NCBI GenBank assembly: GCA_026552835.1
Contig: JAPMTY010000124.1
Span: 1-27,513, forward strand
Origin: Candidatus Methanoperedens sp.
Lineage (GTDB): Archaea > Halobacteriota > Methanosarcinia > Methanosarcinales > Methanoperedenaceae
Length of the DNA: 27,513 nt
Reading direction: 5' to 3'
Shown here: positions 1-7,644 of the stretch, piece by piece
Numbering within the stretch: position 1 is the first letter of the stretch
Layout: each line of letters begins with the position of its first letter
Program-made: the position numbers and the translations under genes
Notes under the pieces: generated by a model
What the model was told of the DNA's origin: nothing
Database searches by the model: none
The model's input: only the letters and a program-made list of their open reading frames with translations

Positions 1-51
1 TACCTGGTTTTCTTCTATCGAGCTTAATACATCTTCGTTTGTTTTAATCAT
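1..51 (-). CDS. Probable glutamine synthetase, N-terminal fragment (runs off left edge)
   Basis: Only the first 17 codons are inside the window, reading MIKTNEDVLSSIEENQV from the ATG at 51. The pattern T-x-E-D-V-L-x-x-I/V-x-E resembles the N-terminus of archaeal type I glutamine synthetases as I recall them, where the next residues are typically KFIR. That would make it the ATP-dependent enzyme joining ammonia to glutamate. An SD-like GGTGAT lies four bases before the ATG at 51. An in-frame ATG at 57 and GTG at 60 are weaker alternatives. With so few residues this is a tentative family call; sequence to the left of the window would settle it. Confidence 0.4.
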   Translation of the reverse strand, partial: MIKTNEDVLSSIEENQV

Positions 52-74
52 AATCATCACCCTTAGTTTTAAAC

Positions 75-332
75 CTAAATTACTATATGTGTTAATAAAT
101 CATTCTGTGTCATCACAGCTTTTCGATTTACATATCTCGCCTGTGTGATTATCCATTCTATGCTGTTATCTTTTGTGGATTCTGGAAACGTTTCAGGTGG
201 TATCATTTTTTTTCTCCTTTGAAGTTGTGGTCCCAACATATCCTTTTTTGACAAATGTAGATTCGCTAACTTTGAATCAACTGTTACAATGTATTTTCCC
301 AAATTGAGAGGTTGCCTCAAAGGATATGCCAA
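75..332 (-). CDS. Small hypothetical protein, doubtful
   Basis: An 85-residue open frame that starts with TTG (preceded by an in-frame TAG) and ends 17 bases before the earliest start of the left-edge gene, on the same strand. The product is basic in the middle (QRRKK) with no membrane segment, cysteine motif or family signature that I recognise. No good SD precedes the TTG. It could be a genuine small gene ahead of the glutamine synthetase-like gene, an eroded fragment, or chance. It is listed because it lies in an otherwise empty stretch and does not shadow a known gene. Confidence 0.22.
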   Translation of the reverse strand: MAYPLRQPLNLGKYIVTVDSKLANLHLSKKDMLGPQLQRRKKMIPPETFPESTKDNSIEWIITQARYVNRKAVMTQNDLLTHIVI

Positions 333-432
333 GACCGACTATAAGCTACCGTTTACCTAGGTATATAGTTTTCTATAAATTTTGAAAATTGGATTATACC
401 AGAAAATATCCCGGCTATTCGTTGAATCCGAG

Positions 433-468
433 AATATATTTAGCATCAAAAGAATTATTACGTTATTA
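433..468 (+). promoter_or_regulatory. Putative TATA box of the PIN-ATPase-KH gene
   Basis: AATATATTT at 433-441 is centred about 31 bp before the ATG at 468, and no Shine-Dalgarno lies between. In archaea this spacing places transcription initiation at or a few bases before the start codon, so a leaderless or near-leaderless mRNA is likely. Based on spacing and composition only. Confidence 0.4.
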
Positions 469-2306
469 TGAATGATGAGTTTTCCATAGTTCCAGATACA
501 AGCGTTATCATTGACGGGCGCATTACTGCAAAATTGAAAGCAGGAGAGTTTAAGAATGCCAGGATCATTGTTCCCGAAGCGCTGGTTTCCGAACTGGAAG
601 CGCAGGCAAACCGGGGAAAAGAAACAGGGTTCAAAGGGCTTGAAGAATTAAAAGAATTAAGCGACATGGCAAAGAATGGGGAAATACAGCTTGAGTTCAC
701 TGGAAAAAGACCTTCTCTCGAACAAATAAAGCTTGCATCTTCAGGTGAAATAGATTCCATGATACGCGCAGTTGCAGTCGAGAATAATGCTATTTTTATT
801 ACGAGCGACAGGGTGCAGTCTGAAGTCGCCAGGGCCAAAGGATTGAACGTTGAATATCTTATGCCGCTTATGGAAGAGTTAAAATCCCTCACGATTGAAG
901 ACTTTTTCACTGACGACACACTTTCCGTGCACCTTAAAACAAATGTTGTTCCGATGGCGAAAAGGGGGAGCATAGGTAATCAAAAACTTGTAAAGATAAG
1001 GGACAGTGAATGTTCGGAATCCGAGCTTCATGTAATCATAAAAGAATTTATCGAAAGGGCAAAGCGCGACCCGGAATCGCATCTTGAAATAGAATACGAA
1101 GGCGTCATGGTATTCCAGATAGGCTCGATGCGTATAGCCGTTGCCCAGCCCCCGTTTTCAGACGGCACGGAAATAACAGCTGTAAGACCCATCGCTAACG
1201 TCAGGCTCGATGATTACAGGCTGAGCAGGGAGCTTAAAGCACGGATTATCGAAAGACAGCGCGGAGTGCTTGTCGCAGGTCCGCCCGGCGCAGGGAAATC
1301 CACATTTGCTGCAAGTGTGGCTGAGGTATTGTACGAACAGGGTTTCATCGTGAAAACAATGGAATCGCCGCGCGATTTACAGGTAACCGATGCAATAACG
1401 CAGTATGCGCCGATAAAAGGCGATATGGAAAAGACTGCAGACATCCTGCTGCTTGTCAGGCCGGATTATACGGTTTATGATGAGGTCAGGAAAACCAGGG
1501 ATTTCCAGGTATTCGCGGACATGAGGATGGCGGGCGTAGGGATGATAGGAGTTGTTCATGCCACACGAGCGGTTGATGCAATACAGAGGCTTATAGGGCG
1601 TGTCGAACTCGGGATTATACCTCAGGTCGTGGATACCGTGGTTTTCATAGATAAAGGCGAAATTTCAAAAGTATATGATATTAAATTCACGGTCAAAGTC
1701 CCGCACGGTATGGTCGAGCAGGATTTAGCGCGGCCCGTGATAACCGTAGCTGATTTTGAGACCGGGAATATTGAGTACGAGATATACACTTACGGCGAAC
1801 AGGTTGTTGTGATGCCCGTCACCGGGATTGAGAAGGAACGTCCCGGCACATGGGCTCTTGCGGTCGGGGAGATACAGAGAGAAATACAAAGATACACCCG
1901 CGGTGATGTGAATGTTGATGTCGTTTCCGACTCCAGCGCCACAGTTTATGTTGATGAGGAAGATATCGCCGGCGTTATCGGAAAAGGCGGAAAGAATATC
2001 GACCTGATAGAAAGAAAACTCGGGATTCACCTGGATATCAGAGAGAAGGAAAAAAAGAAAAGAACCGGAAAACATGATATTTCAAGTTTCATACCGACTG
2101 TTGAGCGTTCAAAAAAATATGTAGTCCTGACAGTCAAAGGATTATCCGGGGAAACCGTTGACGTTTATTCAGGAGAAGATTATCTTTTCACAGCCACAGT
2201 TGGAAGGAAAGGGGATGTGAAAATAGGAAAAGATAATGACTCCGCTTACAGGGTCATGGAAAATCCTTCCATTATGACTTTCCGACTTAACCACGAAACA
2301 AACTGA
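468..2306 (+). CDS. PIN domain / hexameric ATPase / KH domain protein (archaeal PINA type)
   Basis: 612 residues with three modules. Residues 8-130 are a PIN domain (PDTSVIIDG at 9-17 with D10 and D16; a later ITSDR motif). Residues about 250-420 are a PilT/VirB11-like secretion-type ATPase, with Walker A GPPGAGKST at 271-279 and an acidic DYTVYDEV further on. Residues about 490-530 are a KH domain with the GxxG loop GKGG at 505-508. This order matches COG1855 proteins. A Sulfolobus member (PINA) has been described as a hexameric ATPase acting at Holliday junctions with Hjc/Hjm, so a role in nucleic-acid processing is more likely than pilus retraction despite PilT labels. It converges with the NrfD-like gene, leaving four bases between the stops. 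The family call is secure; the biochemical role is inferred from homologues. Confidence 0.9.
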   Translation: MNDEFSIVPDTSVIIDGRITAKLKAGEFKNARIIVPEALVSELEAQANRGKETGFKGLEELKELSDMAKNGEIQLEFTGKRPSLEQIKLASSGEIDSMIRAVAVENNAIFITSDRVQSEVARAKGLNVEYLMPLMEELKSLTIEDFFTDDTLSVHLKTNVVPMAKRGSIGNQKLVKIRDSECSESELHVIIKEFIERAKRDPESHLEIEYEGVMVFQIGSMRIAVAQPPFSDGTEITAVRPIANVRLDDYRLSRELKARIIERQRGVLVAGPPGAGKSTFAASVAEVLYEQGFIVKTMESPRDLQVTDAITQYAPIKGDMEKTADILLLVRPDYTVYDEVRKTRDFQVFADMRMAGVGMIGVVHATRAVDAIQRLIGRVELGIIPQVVDTVVFIDKGEISKVYDIKFTVKVPHGMVEQDLARPVITVADFETGNIEYEIYTYGEQVVVMPVTGIEKERPGTWALAVGEIQREIQRYTRGDVNVDVVSDSSATVYVDEEDIAGVIGKGGKNIDLIERKLGIHLDIREKEKKKRTGKHDISSFIPTVERSKKYVVLTVKGLSGETVDVYSGEDYLFTATVGRKGDVKIGKDNDSAYRVMENPSIMTFRLNHETN

Positions 2307-2310
2307 TTTT

Positions 2311-3480
2311 TCATTTAGCTGGTTCTTCTTCCATGTCTGCCCAGGGAGGAAGAATATAGGTTACTACTCTCAGGATTATAAATGGAATAATCAATATTAT
2401 TATCGCTGGCAATACGCCTTCCTGGCTGAAGAAAACCGGGACATACGTAAGTGTTCCGCTAAGGCTTTTTGAGATTTCCTGGCCGCCAATTACCACGTTC
2501 CATCGCATTGCGAAAACTCCGATTACCACAAAAACAGATGAAATTGATATCATGTACATCTTGAGGGTTTCACGGTTCTTTATCATGCCCACCAGAAGGA
2601 GCAGCACGAACGGGATGAAGATGCCCATTGTCAACTGCACGCCATAAAAAGTGGTTGCGATTTTATCCGAAAGTAGCCTGTTGATAATATCGACTTCTTC
2701 CCGGGAAGCATATTTCATACTTATAATCTCAAGTAATTCAAGAGTTACGTCAAATATCAGGAAAACCCACAGGTAGTGCGCAAGCGAATGAAGGCATTTA
2801 TGGTCGATAGCATGTTTTCTAAGCTTCATTGAGAACACGTATAGTAAAATCAAAAGAGCTATTCCGGATACTATGGCAGACATCAGGAATATGAGGGGCA
2901 TAAGAGGAGTTGACCACCAGGGATTTGCCTTGATACCACCGAAAATAAAACCGACATAACCATGAAGGAATGCAGCCGACGGAATACCTATTATTGCAAG
3001 TCTCTTTGCAAGTTTCTCATCTTCATGAAGTGCTTTCTCAGATATGTCGTATGAGAAAAGAGCCAGAGCTGAATACATTAGCTCTTTCCATCCTTTTGAA
3101 TTGTGCGCTTTTTTGACAATATCCTCCCTGAAAGAAAGCCATATCTCAAGAACAACGACTATGAGATAAAATGAATAAATATAACCGAATCCCGACATTG
3201 CAGATGTTACGTGGGGCGTAAACATGATTTCAATGCCCCGTTCGGGATGTCCGAGGTGTGTAAGAAGAGGCATGGTCGCGACAAGGAGGAAGGATAATGC
3301 GGTAAGAAGAGCGAATCTTGCTACTGGCTTTATTTCCTGTTTACCGAAAACGTGATACAGCGAGGATGCTATGAACGCTCCCGCCACAAGCCCCGTGATA
3401 TAAGGATATAATACAATCAGAATGCTCCATTGAATTTCAACTTCGTTGGGATACACGTATCCCCAGATTAGGCCTTCCAT
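2311..3480 (-). CDS. nrfD: NrfD/PsrC-like polytopic membrane subunit
   Basis: A 389-residue, very hydrophobic protein with roughly nine or ten membrane spans and short charged loops. The first span region (PYITGLVAGAFIASSLYHVF) has the small-residue-rich pattern of NrfD/PsrC/HmeP-type quinone-interacting subunits, and LTHLGHPERG further on is typical of the family. Such subunits exchange electrons between membrane quinones and a peripheral ferredoxin partner without haem. Its ATG overlaps the stop of the ferredoxin gene by one base (TAATG), which indicates translational coupling. It is the last gene of a four-gene respiratory operon with two multiheme cytochromes. The natural partner pool in Methanoperedens would be menaquinone, but neither direction of electron flow nor quinone type can be read from the sequence. 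Confidence 0.85.
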   Translation of the reverse strand: MEGLIWGYVYPNEVEIQWSILIVLYPYITGLVAGAFIASSLYHVFGKQEIKPVARFALLTALSFLLVATMPLLTHLGHPERGIEIMFTPHVTSAMSGFGYIYSFYLIVVVLEIWLSFREDIVKKAHNSKGWKELMYSALALFSYDISEKALHEDEKLAKRLAIIGIPSAAFLHGYVGFIFGGIKANPWWSTPLMPLIFLMSAIVSGIALLILLYVFSMKLRKHAIDHKCLHSLAHYLWVFLIFDVTLELLEIISMKYASREEVDIINRLLSDKIATTFYGVQLTMGIFIPFVLLLLVGMIKNRETLKMYMISISSVFVVIGVFAMRWNVVIGGQEISKSLSGTLTYVPVFFSQEGVLPAIIILIIPFIILRVVTYILPPWADMEEEPAK

Positions 3481-4250
3481 TATCGCACTTCCCTGTCCAA
3501 TCCTACATAGTAAACCTTGGGTTTTGTTCCAAGATCCGGTTTAAGGACATTGATTCTTTCTTCATCCAGGATTTTATTGACAATGCTGTCGGGGTCCTTG
3601 AGGTCCCCGAATTTCCGTGCTCCTGTGGGACATGCCTGTACACAGGCTGGCAAAAGACCCTTTGTAATCCTGTGATAGCACCACGTACACTTATCCGCAG
3701 TCCCCTTTTCAGTATTAAAATACCTGGCACCATACGGGCAGCCCTGGATACAATACCGGCATCCGATACAGTATTTATAATCCACGAGTACAACGCCATC
3801 CTCTGTCGCATAGGTCGCCCCGACAGGGCAAACCTGTACGCAGGGCGGGTTTTCACAATGATTGCAAATTTTAGGAACATAAAAAGCCTTTTTAATTTCT
3901 TCAGGAGGGATATCATCAGTAAAACCGTCGATACTTCCATTTGGAGAATCTATAACCACCTCGCCGTCCTGCTTTGTCCTGTACCTTTCAACCCATGTCC
4001 TGTAAACCGGTTCATCGAAAGGAACATGGTTTTCAAGTTTGCAGGCGTTTGCGCATCTTCCGCAACCTATGCATATACGCGTATCGACAACGTAACCCCA
4101 GAAATGCTCATTCCAGTTATATTCACCTGCCGGGATATTTTCTGCTCCCCTGCCTTTCATTACAACGGATTCGATAACGGCAGAGCCAGCTGCGGCCCCG
4201 ATTATAACTCTACAACCGATTTTTGTGAATTCGCGTCTTGTAACTTCCAT
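3480..4250 (-). CDS. Tat-exported four-[4Fe-4S] ferredoxin subunit (NrfC/PsrB/TtrB-like)
   Basis: 256 residues from the ATG at 4250. An ATG at 4256 is also open, but GGAG sits only one base before it and seven bases before 4250, so I prefer 4250. The N-terminus has a twin-arginine motif (TRREFTKIG, residues 4-12) and a hydrophobic stretch, implying folded export. Sixteen cysteines form four clusters: C60/63/66/70, C129/132/137/141, C161/164/167/171 and C188/191/203/207, three groups being close to CxxCxxCxxxC. This is the standard electron-wire subunit paired with NrfD-type membrane proteins, linking quinone oxidation or reduction to cytochromes. No molybdopterin catalytic subunit is encoded nearby, so the electron partners are presumably the two cytochromes upstream. 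Confidence 0.88.
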   Translation of the reverse strand: MEVTRREFTKIGCRVIIGAAAGSAVIESVVMKGRGAENIPAGEYNWNEHFWGYVVDTRICIGCGRCANACKLENHVPFDEPVYRTWVERYRTKQDGEVVIDSPNGSIDGFTDDIPPEEIKKAFYVPKICNHCENPPCVQVCPVGATYATEDGVVLVDYKYCIGCRYCIQGCPYGARYFNTEKGTADKCTWCYHRITKGLLPACVQACPTGARKFGDLKDPDSIVNKILDEERINVLKPDLGTKPKVYYVGLDREVR

Positions 4251-4263
4251 TTTCATTCTCCGT

Positions 4264-4713
4264 TCATATGAACCACGGCTTGTGAGGATTGTGGCAATAA
4301 GTGCATTTCAGGTCCTCGCCATGAACTGCCGGGTCTATCTGCGGGAAAGCGGTTGGTCTTGCTGCACGTTTATAATGACATATGCCGCAATAGTCCCTTG
4401 AATCATTTGCAGGCACCGGTAATTCCCTAATATTGTTGACGTGATTTCCGGAAGGCCCGTGGCATGTTTCACAGTTTACGGTTTTATGCCTGTCAGTGGA
4501 CCATACCGAATAAATGAGCTTATGGCAATTTTCATCGCTGCAGCTTGCGGAACCTGCATATTCCACCGTAAAACCTTTGATATCACCGAGAGAGTCGCCC
4601 CTATACCATCCATATTGTCCGAACGACGAGGGTACAACAAGCGACCTTACGAAGATAAATGCAATTATCGCAAGCGCCAGTAAAGTAAATGCTTTCTTCA
4701 AATGCGGCTGCAT
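4264..4713 (-). CDS. Membrane-anchored tetraheme cytochrome c (NrfH/NapC-like in size)
   Basis: 149 residues. One N-terminal membrane segment (about residues 8-26) is followed by an extracytoplasmic haem domain. Canonical haem sites are C81-x2-C84-H85, C109-x2-C112-H113 and C137-x2-C140-H141. A fourth site at C58-x4-C63-H64 is CX4CH, a spacing known from some cytochromes c3. Uncleaved anchor plus four haems resembles NrfH/NapC-type quinol-oxidising cytochromes, although I see no longer similarity to them. It lies seven or thirteen bases before the ferredoxin gene, depending on that start, and 63 bases after the hexaheme cytochrome, so it is very probably in the same transcript. It could carry electrons between the ferredoxin/NrfD pair and the larger cytochrome. 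Confidence 0.85.
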   Translation of the reverse strand: MQPHLKKAFTLLALAIIAFIFVRSLVVPSSFGQYGWYRGDSLGDIKGFTVEYAGSASCSDENCHKLIYSVWSTDRHKTVNCETCHGPSGNHVNNIRELPVPANDSRDYCGICHYKRAARPTAFPQIDPAVHGEDLKCTYCHNPHKPWFI

Positions 4714-4776
4714 CAGTTACTCACCAACAAAAGGAGGTCTTCCGGGTTCATGAATCGTTTTTGTCATCCCTTTACC

Positions 4777-5733
4777 CTATTTTCTTCTTATCAGGTACCA
4801 CATTGCCAGCAGTGTAATTATCCCGGTCAATCCTATAAAACCGGGTGTCCTGGGAACTGGCGTGCTTGTTGGAGTTCCGGTAGGCTTAACAAGCGTTTCA
4901 GCTTTCCTTATATCTTTGTTGGCCGCATCCAATTGATCTTCAAAATGAGTTAAATTAAATTCATGCCACATGGGCGCAAGATTCTGAAGCTCTGTCAGCG
5001 AATTATTTGCATATTGCTCAGCCTGTGTTACATCGGTTCCGTTCTGTTTGGCCCAGTAAATATCCTGCCTCGTCATATCAATATTGAATTTCAATTTATT
5101 TACTCTCCCCAGCAGGTCTTCAGCCTTAAGCGGGATATCATAAGGCGCTATTTTCTTATACACCGAATGGCAGTTCCCGCAGGAAGTCCTGAAATTTTCA
5201 GGATTCATGACCGTAAATGTATGAGGGGCGTGGCATGTTGTGCATGTCGGCGCAAGTTGCAAGGATTCAAGTTTCTGGTAATGTTTGCTGGTTTCAAAAC
5301 TGGCAAGCTCGTTAGAATGGCACTTTCCGCATGTTTTCGGAACATTTGTATAATAGACCGGGCTTTCGGGGTCAGTGGTATTTATAATGTTTACATGCGC
5401 TTTCTCTTTGGTTGGTTGTGTTGGGTCTCCCCCGTGACAGGCATCGCATGTCACTCCTTTGAGTGCATGAAGAGATTCAGACCACTGCTGGTAGTTCGCT
5501 GTAGCAAGCTGCCTCACCCTGTCTTCATGGCATTCAAGGGAGCAACCAACATTTATTTCAAGATGTCTAATTCTTATCTGGTTGAACTTCTGCTGCTCTT
5601 CAATAAATGGCGTCAATGTTTTATGGCAATCAATACATGAATTTCCAGAAGCATTTGCACCAGGGACTAAAAAAAAGATTCCTGCTAAAATTATGAATGA
5701 TATTATAGTTTTATTAAATGATTTTACACGCAT
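4777..5733 (-). CDS. Secreted hexaheme cytochrome c with PGF-CTERM-like anchor
   Basis: 318 residues from the ATG at 5733. A TTG at 5760 is open but would precede the signal peptide, and GAAGGT lies suitably upstream of 5733. Order: signal peptide (residues 1-28, ending near ANAS); haem domain 33-190 with CxxCH at 33-37, 96-100, 135-139, 164-168 and 185-189 plus a CX3CH at 64-69; a helical region at about 205-285; a Pro/Thr-rich linker; then TPGF, a hydrophobic span and a terminal RRK. The end matches the PGF-CTERM signal processed by archaeosortase, suggesting lipid anchoring on the outer face of the membrane or S-layer. As first gene of the operon it is the likely electron exchanger on the outside. 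The number of haems actually bound depends on whether CX3CH is used. Confidence 0.87.
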   Translation of the reverse strand: MRVKSFNKTIISFIILAGIFFLVPGANASGNSCIDCHKTLTPFIEEQQKFNQIRIRHLEINVGCSLECHEDRVRQLATANYQQWSESLHALKGVTCDACHGGDPTQPTKEKAHVNIINTTDPESPVYYTNVPKTCGKCHSNELASFETSKHYQKLESLQLAPTCTTCHAPHTFTVMNPENFRTSCGNCHSVYKKIAPYDIPLKAEDLLGRVNKLKFNIDMTRQDIYWAKQNGTDVTQAEQYANNSLTELQNLAPMWHEFNLTHFEDQLDAANKDIRKAETLVKPTGTPTSTPVPRTPGFIGLTGIITLLAMWYLIRRK

Positions 5734-5825
5734 CCTACTCAAACCTTCCGTTTTAGACAAATACGTTTTTGTCCATTTTCGTTTCTATACCTATCCGTTT
5801 TTATTGTTTATCTAAACTTTTGTTT

Positions 5826-5838
5826 TGTATAAATAACT
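5826..5838 (-). promoter_or_regulatory. Putative TATA box of the cytochrome/NrfD operon
   Basis: Read on the minus strand, TTATTTATA lies in the divergent AT-rich region between the hexaheme cytochrome gene and larB. It would set initiation near 5805-5810 and leave a 5' leader of about 75 bases. The call rests on composition only, and other AT-rich stretches in the region could serve. Confidence 0.25.
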
Positions 5839-5950
5839 TTTGGTTTTAATTTCATTACATTTCATTATTTTTTAGTTTATATTTTCCTGATAAGAACCGC
5901 ACCCATGACATATGCATAAGAATAATCTATATGTTATCGTATTGAATAGC

Positions 5951-6730
5951 ATGGAATTATCCGATGTACTCAGGAAATTAAAAAATTCAGAGATAAGTCT
6001 TGAAGAAGCTGAACTGCAGCTTCGGATAACAAATTTTGAATTATTATCAGATATTGCAAGAGTAGATGTGCACAGGACTACGAGGGTTGGCATCCCCGAA
6101 GCTGTTATCGCCGATTGCAAGACCTGTGAAGAGGTGGTATCCATTGCGCGGGTCCTTTTAAAAAATGAAGGCCGTGCTATTGTAACAAGGGTAAAGGATG
6201 AAGATTACAGGGCATTAAAATTGTTAGCCAATGAATGCGGGGCAAAAATCAGGCTTGAAAAGCGGGCAAGAATTATCGTCATCGGTGAGCCTACAGGGAA
6301 AAACGGCGGGAAAGTTGGCGTTATTTCAGCAGGCACTGCCGATATTCCAGTCGCAGAAGAAGCAAAGGTAATAGCTGAGGAAATGGGTTGTTCCGTTATT
6401 CCAATTTACGATGTGGGTGTAGCGGGAATCCACAGGTTGTTCCCGGAATTAACCAAACTTGTTGAAGCAGGTGTCGACGCCATTGTGGTCGCAGCCGGAC
6501 GTGAAGGGACACTCCCGGCAATAGTATCAGGACTTGTCGGCGTCCCGGTCATAGGTGTCCCGGTCTCAACCGGCTATGGCGCAGGCGGGAAGGGAGAAGC
6601 TGCACTCCTGTCCATGCTCCAATCCTGTTCCGTGCTCGCTGTAGTGAATATCGATGCGGGTTTCGTAGCCGGGGCATTTGCCGCCAGGATAGCCAGCCTT
6701 GCTTCAAAAAACAGAGAGAAAAAATTATGA
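5951..6730 (+). CDS. larB: LarB-like pyridinium-3,5-biscarboxylic acid mononucleotide synthase
   Basis: 259 residues from the ATG at 5951. LarB carboxylates nicotinic acid adenine dinucleotide and releases AMP, the first step toward the nickel-pincer nucleotide cofactor of lactate racemase-type enzymes. The N-terminal part has the family's RTTRVGIPEAVIADCKT motif; the C-terminal half is a PurE (AIR carboxylase)-like fold with glycine-rich GVISAGTADIPVAEEA and GVPVSTGYGAGGKGEAAL. An ATG at 5912 would add 13 poorly conserved-looking residues. A TATA-like element at 5877-5886 is well spaced for a leaderless start at 5912, so the start is uncertain. No larA, larC or larE is nearby. With the F430 genes in this window it adds a second nickel cofactor pathway. 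Confidence 0.85.
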   Translation: MELSDVLRKLKNSEISLEEAELQLRITNFELLSDIARVDVHRTTRVGIPEAVIADCKTCEEVVSIARVLLKNEGRAIVTRVKDEDYRALKLLANECGAKIRLEKRARIIVIGEPTGKNGGKVGVISAGTADIPVAEEAKVIAEEMGCSVIPIYDVGVAGIHRLFPELTKLVEAGVDAIVVAAGREGTLPAIVSGLVGVPVIGVPVSTGYGAGGKGEAALLSMLQSCSVLAVVNIDAGFVAGAFAARIASLASKNREKKL

Positions 6731-6869
6731 TGATTGGAATCCCCATTTATATACACAGTTTAACTTATTCCAAATATCATTAAATAAACGAAGATTATTT
6801 ATATGGTGAAACGTAAATATAGTTATTGTAAATTTTGATTAAATTTTATATTAACTAAAAAATTTGCAG

Positions 6870-6902
6870 CATATATAATATAAAATAAAGAGGTATAACA
6901 AT
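6870..6902 (+). promoter_or_regulatory. AT-rich leader and ribosome binding site of the DUF1699-like gene
   Basis: The 172-base gap after larB is extremely AT-rich and has several TATA-like runs (about 6745, 6797 and 6870). AGAGGT at 6889-6894 is a good Shine-Dalgarno eight bases before the ATG at 6903 and fixes that start. The promoter in use cannot be chosen by eye. Confidence 0.4.
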
Positions 6903-7313
6903 ATGAGAATTCGAGTAGTTAGCTCAAAAGAGGAAATCAACTCCCTTGGAACAGGCGAAAAGATAATTCATCTTGCTTTCAGGCCTTCAAACAAAGATAT
7001 TTTTGCATTAGTGCAGGCTTGCCCCAACGTGAAAGCCATACATGTCCCGAGTTCCTATATCAAGACAATATCGAATTCAACACGGATGTTCCTAGATATG
7101 CAGGGAATTTCTCTCCTGGAGGGTGATGTGTGGGGTCACAGGAAAGACATCAATGAATATTCAGAGGTAAAACCTGCCGTATTCGACAGGATGGAAGAAC
7201 TGAAATCGCAGGGCTTATCAGAAACTGATGTACTGAATAGACTGGGACGGGAAACACGCCTCAGCAAGGATTTATTAAAATTCTTAATGAAAGAGAAGCC
7301 AAAGAAGAGATAA
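6903..7313 (+). CDS. DUF1699-like protein of Methanosarcinales
   Basis: 136 residues, soluble, with no cysteine cluster or membrane segment. The N-terminal half (IRVVSSKEEI, then HLAFRPSNKDIFAL, CPNVKAIHVPSSY, QGISLLEGDVWGHRKDINEY) matches my memory of DUF1699, a small family of conserved but uncharacterised proteins largely restricted to Methanosarcinales. The C-terminal 45 residues look like a short helical domain (TDVLNRLGRETRLSKDLLKFL), possibly nucleic-acid binding. It stands alone with its own promoter region and is separated from the convergent tatA pair by a T-rich stretch. Function unknown; the family name is from memory and could be checked by a Pfam search. Confidence 0.65.
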   Translation: MRIRVVSSKEEINSLGTGEKIIHLAFRPSNKDIFALVQACPNVKAIHVPSSYIKTISNSTRMFLDMQGISLLEGDVWGHRKDINEYSEVKPAVFDRMEELKSQGLSETDVLNRLGRETRLSKDLLKFLMKEKPKKR

Positions 7314-7340
7314 TTTTTATTAGTTTTCCTTTTATTTTTC
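7313..7340 (+). terminator. Oligo-T archaeal terminator candidate
   Basis: After the DUF1699-like stop, the plus strand carries runs of T5, T4, T4 and T5 within 28 bases with no stem-loop. Archaeal RNA polymerase commonly terminates at such T-rich tracts. It lies between convergent genes. Confidence 0.5.
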
Positions 7341-7643
7341 GGATTTTACAGTTGGCATTTTTTTCTGTATTTCATCCAGCAATTGTTCATCGCTCTTCCC
7401 TTCAGTTGCTATTCCGAGGTCTTTTGCCATCGTTCTGATCCTGGAAGAATTATCCGAAGGCGATTTGCTTTCCTTGAGTGATCTCTCAAAATCCTTCATT
7501 TCAAGTTCGCTCTCTTGCTTTGCTTTTTTAAATTCGCCTGTCGCCTTGCCTAGCGACCGAGCAAGTTCGGGAATCTTGCTTGCGCCGAAAAAGATAATGA
7601 TTATAACAAGTATAAGTAAAATTTCCTGTGTTCCGATGGCCAT
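7332..7643 (-). CDS. tatA: TatA-type twin-arginine translocase subunit, second copy
   Basis: 103 residues from the ATG at 7643; an upstream extension to 7709 is open but overlaps the preceding tatA and is not TatA-like. One N-terminal membrane helix (ILLILVIIIIFFGASKIPELA) is followed by the FG hinge and an amphipathic helix (RSLGKATGEFKKAK), which is diagnostic of TatA/TatB. TatA oligomers form the protein-conducting part of the Tat pathway with TatC, which is not in this window. The gene starts one base after the stop of an adjacent paralogue. The charged tail ends in a segment (GIATEGKSDEQLLDEIQKK) closely matching the neighbour's tail, so the pair arose by tandem duplication. The Tat-signal ferredoxin at 3480-4250 is one plausible cargo. 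Confidence 0.9.
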   Translation of the reverse strand: MAIGTQEILLILVIIIIFFGASKIPELARSLGKATGEFKKAKQESELEMKDFERSLKESKSPSDNSSRIRTMAKDLGIATEGKSDEQLLDEIQKKMPTVKSEK

Positions 7644-7644
7644 A

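Noticed and set aside
468..2306. Type IV pilus retraction ATPase PilT
   Set aside because: The ATPase domain is PilT-like, but the PIN and KH domains and lack of pilus genes fit the archaeal PINA family.
5912..5950. N-terminal extension of LarB starting at 5912
   Set aside because: The 13 added residues do not resemble LarB starts. I used 5951 but record the TATA spacing that favours 5912.
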